Shown: positions 63,495 to 64,000 of the stretch, piece after piece | Numbering within the stretch: position 1 is the stretch's first letter | How the letters are laid out: every line of letters starts with the position of its first letter | Assembly: GCF_000185365.1 (NCBI RefSeq) | Contig: NZ_GL622241.1 | Location: 48,543-112,542, forward strand | Direction: 5' to 3' | DNA: 64,000 nt | Source of the DNA: Enterococcus italicus DSM 15952 | GTDB taxonomy: Bacteria; Bacillota; Bacilli; Lactobacillales; Enterococcaceae | Translations under genes and position numbers: made by a program | Notes under the pieces: generated by a model | Seen by the model: the letters and a program-made list of their open reading frames with translations, nothing else | The model's database searches: none | What the model was told of the DNA's origin: nothing

Positions 63495-64000
63495 TCACTT
63501 CTCTTCTCCATAAAATACAGTCAAATGATTTTCTAATACTTCTACTTTAATTGGTAAATTCTCACCTGGATCGCCGTCGATATTGGTTTCCAATTCTCCA
63601 TCTGAAAGCAAGGCAATTTCTCCTTTTTTAAATGTTTTGTACGTCACATTTTCAGAAGAAATTTCGACGCCTTTGATTAGCTCAGGTACACTTTTCACCA
63701 TATCCAAAAAGGATTGATCATTCAAATACATCAGGTGCAAGTTGCCATCATCGACGTCTGCTTTTGGCAATAATGTTTCAAAGCCACCGATTGAATTCGT
63801 CAATCCAATTAATAGCAAGCTGCTTTTGACTTGCTCTGCTTCATCATCTAACACTAAATCAAATTCATAGCGATCGCTTTGCAACAAATACTTCACACCT
63901 GAAACGAAATAAGCCAATTTTCCCATCTTCGTTTTATCTTCTGAATCAACATCATTGATAGCCTCTGGAATTGTTCCAACCGCAATCACGTTCATAAAAT
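63495..64000 (-). CDS. diacylglycerol/lipid kinase family protein, C-terminal part (runs off the window)
   Basis: At least 166 residues; the frame stays open to the window edge, so the true start lies beyond 64000. GTIPEAINDV, then KMGKLAYFVSGVKYLL and IDGDPGENLPIKVEVLENHL, match the C-terminal half of DgkB/YegS/BmrU-type lipid kinases. The N-terminal catalytic domain with the GGDGT motif is not included. In Gram-positives DgkB recycles diacylglycerol from lipoteichoic acid synthesis; this copy might instead be a paralogue. Confidence 0.85.
   Translation of the reverse strand, partial: FMNVIAVGTIPEAINDVDSEDKTKMGKLAYFVSGVKYLLQSDRYEFDLVLDDEAEQVKSSLLLIGLTNSIGGFETLLPKADVDDGNLHLMYLNDQSFLDMVKSVPELIKGVEISSENVTYKTFKKGEIALLSDGELETNIDGDPGENLPIKVEVLENHLTVFYGEEK

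Noticed and set aside
1..64000. Prophage, integrative element or insertion sequence
   Set aside because: No integrase, transposase, phage structural gene or attachment duplication was seen; gene order is ordinary core chromosome.

Overview
The window is chromosomal DNA of a low-GC Gram-positive coccus, most likely Enterococcus or a very close relative (inference). Support comes from an Enterococcus-type CopY/CopZ pair, a sigma-54/LevR-type mannose PTS operon in the order IIB, IIAB, IIC, IID, DUF956, a complete Firmicutes dcw cell-division cluster followed by ylmE-sepF-ylmG-ylmH-divIVA-ileS, strong GGAGG ribosome-binding sites and AT-rich intergenic DNA. No rRNA, tRNA, phage, transposase or CRISPR array is visible. 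Most genes from about 18 kb onward lie on the minus strand.

Layout. 0.1-2.8 kb: FMN reductase, a CsbD stress protein, ffh and ylxM. 3.0-6.4 kb: PhoP/PhoR-type two-component system convergent with pstS; pstS carries an array of PHO-box hexamers. 6.5-6.8 kb: a tandem hairpin repeat. 6.9-9.5 kb: aminotransferase, a solitary Phd/YefM-like protein, copY-copZ. 9.6-12.4 kb: map, a YihY membrane protein and a TagO-type transferase in one operon. 12.6-17.5 kb: flavodoxin, TetR regulator, M29 aminopeptidase, MntR-type regulator, zwf. 17.7-20.3 kb: an AbrB-type membrane protein broken by two in-frame stops, and a CitMHS transporter. 20.6-26.5 kb: gltD and gltB (glutamate synthase). 26.8-29.9 kb: ileS with a T-box leader. 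29.9-44.3 kb: division and envelope cluster mraZ-rsmH-ftsL-pbp2x-mraY-murD-murG-divIB-ftsA-ftsZ-ylmE-sepF-ylmG-ylmH-divIVA, in transcriptional order from 44.3 kb down. 44.5-46.1 kb: DUF3397 protein, CorA and a 38-residue membrane protein. 46.2-54.8 kb: Xaa-Pro peptidase, yqhY, nusB, then folD-xseA-xseB-ispA-tlyA-argR-recN. 54.9-61.7 kb: mannose PTS and its LevR-type activator. 61.7-64 kb: DUF1634/TSUP membrane pair, a GNAT acetyltransferase and the C-terminal part of a lipid kinase cut by the window edge.

How the parts work together. Wall precursor supply (MraY, MurD, MurG), the septal synthase (PBP2x with FtsL and DivIB) and the ring (FtsZ, FtsA, SepF) form one long transcription block, preceded by tandem GTGG repeats that look like MraZ operators. 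Sugar uptake is wired through sigma-54: the regulator gene sits directly upstream of a textbook -24/-12 promoter. Phosphate sensing is likewise wired locally, since PhoP is encoded next to the pstS promoter holding its probable binding sites.

I found no convincing wholly new multi-gene system. The most unusual items are the tandem hairpin repeat with a diverged inverted relative at 13.1 kb, a Fur-like palindrome upstream of glutamate synthase, a solitary antitoxin-like protein with an unrecognised C-terminal domain, copYZ without a copper ATPase, the absence of efp from its usual slot, and the double-nonsense AbrB pseudogene.
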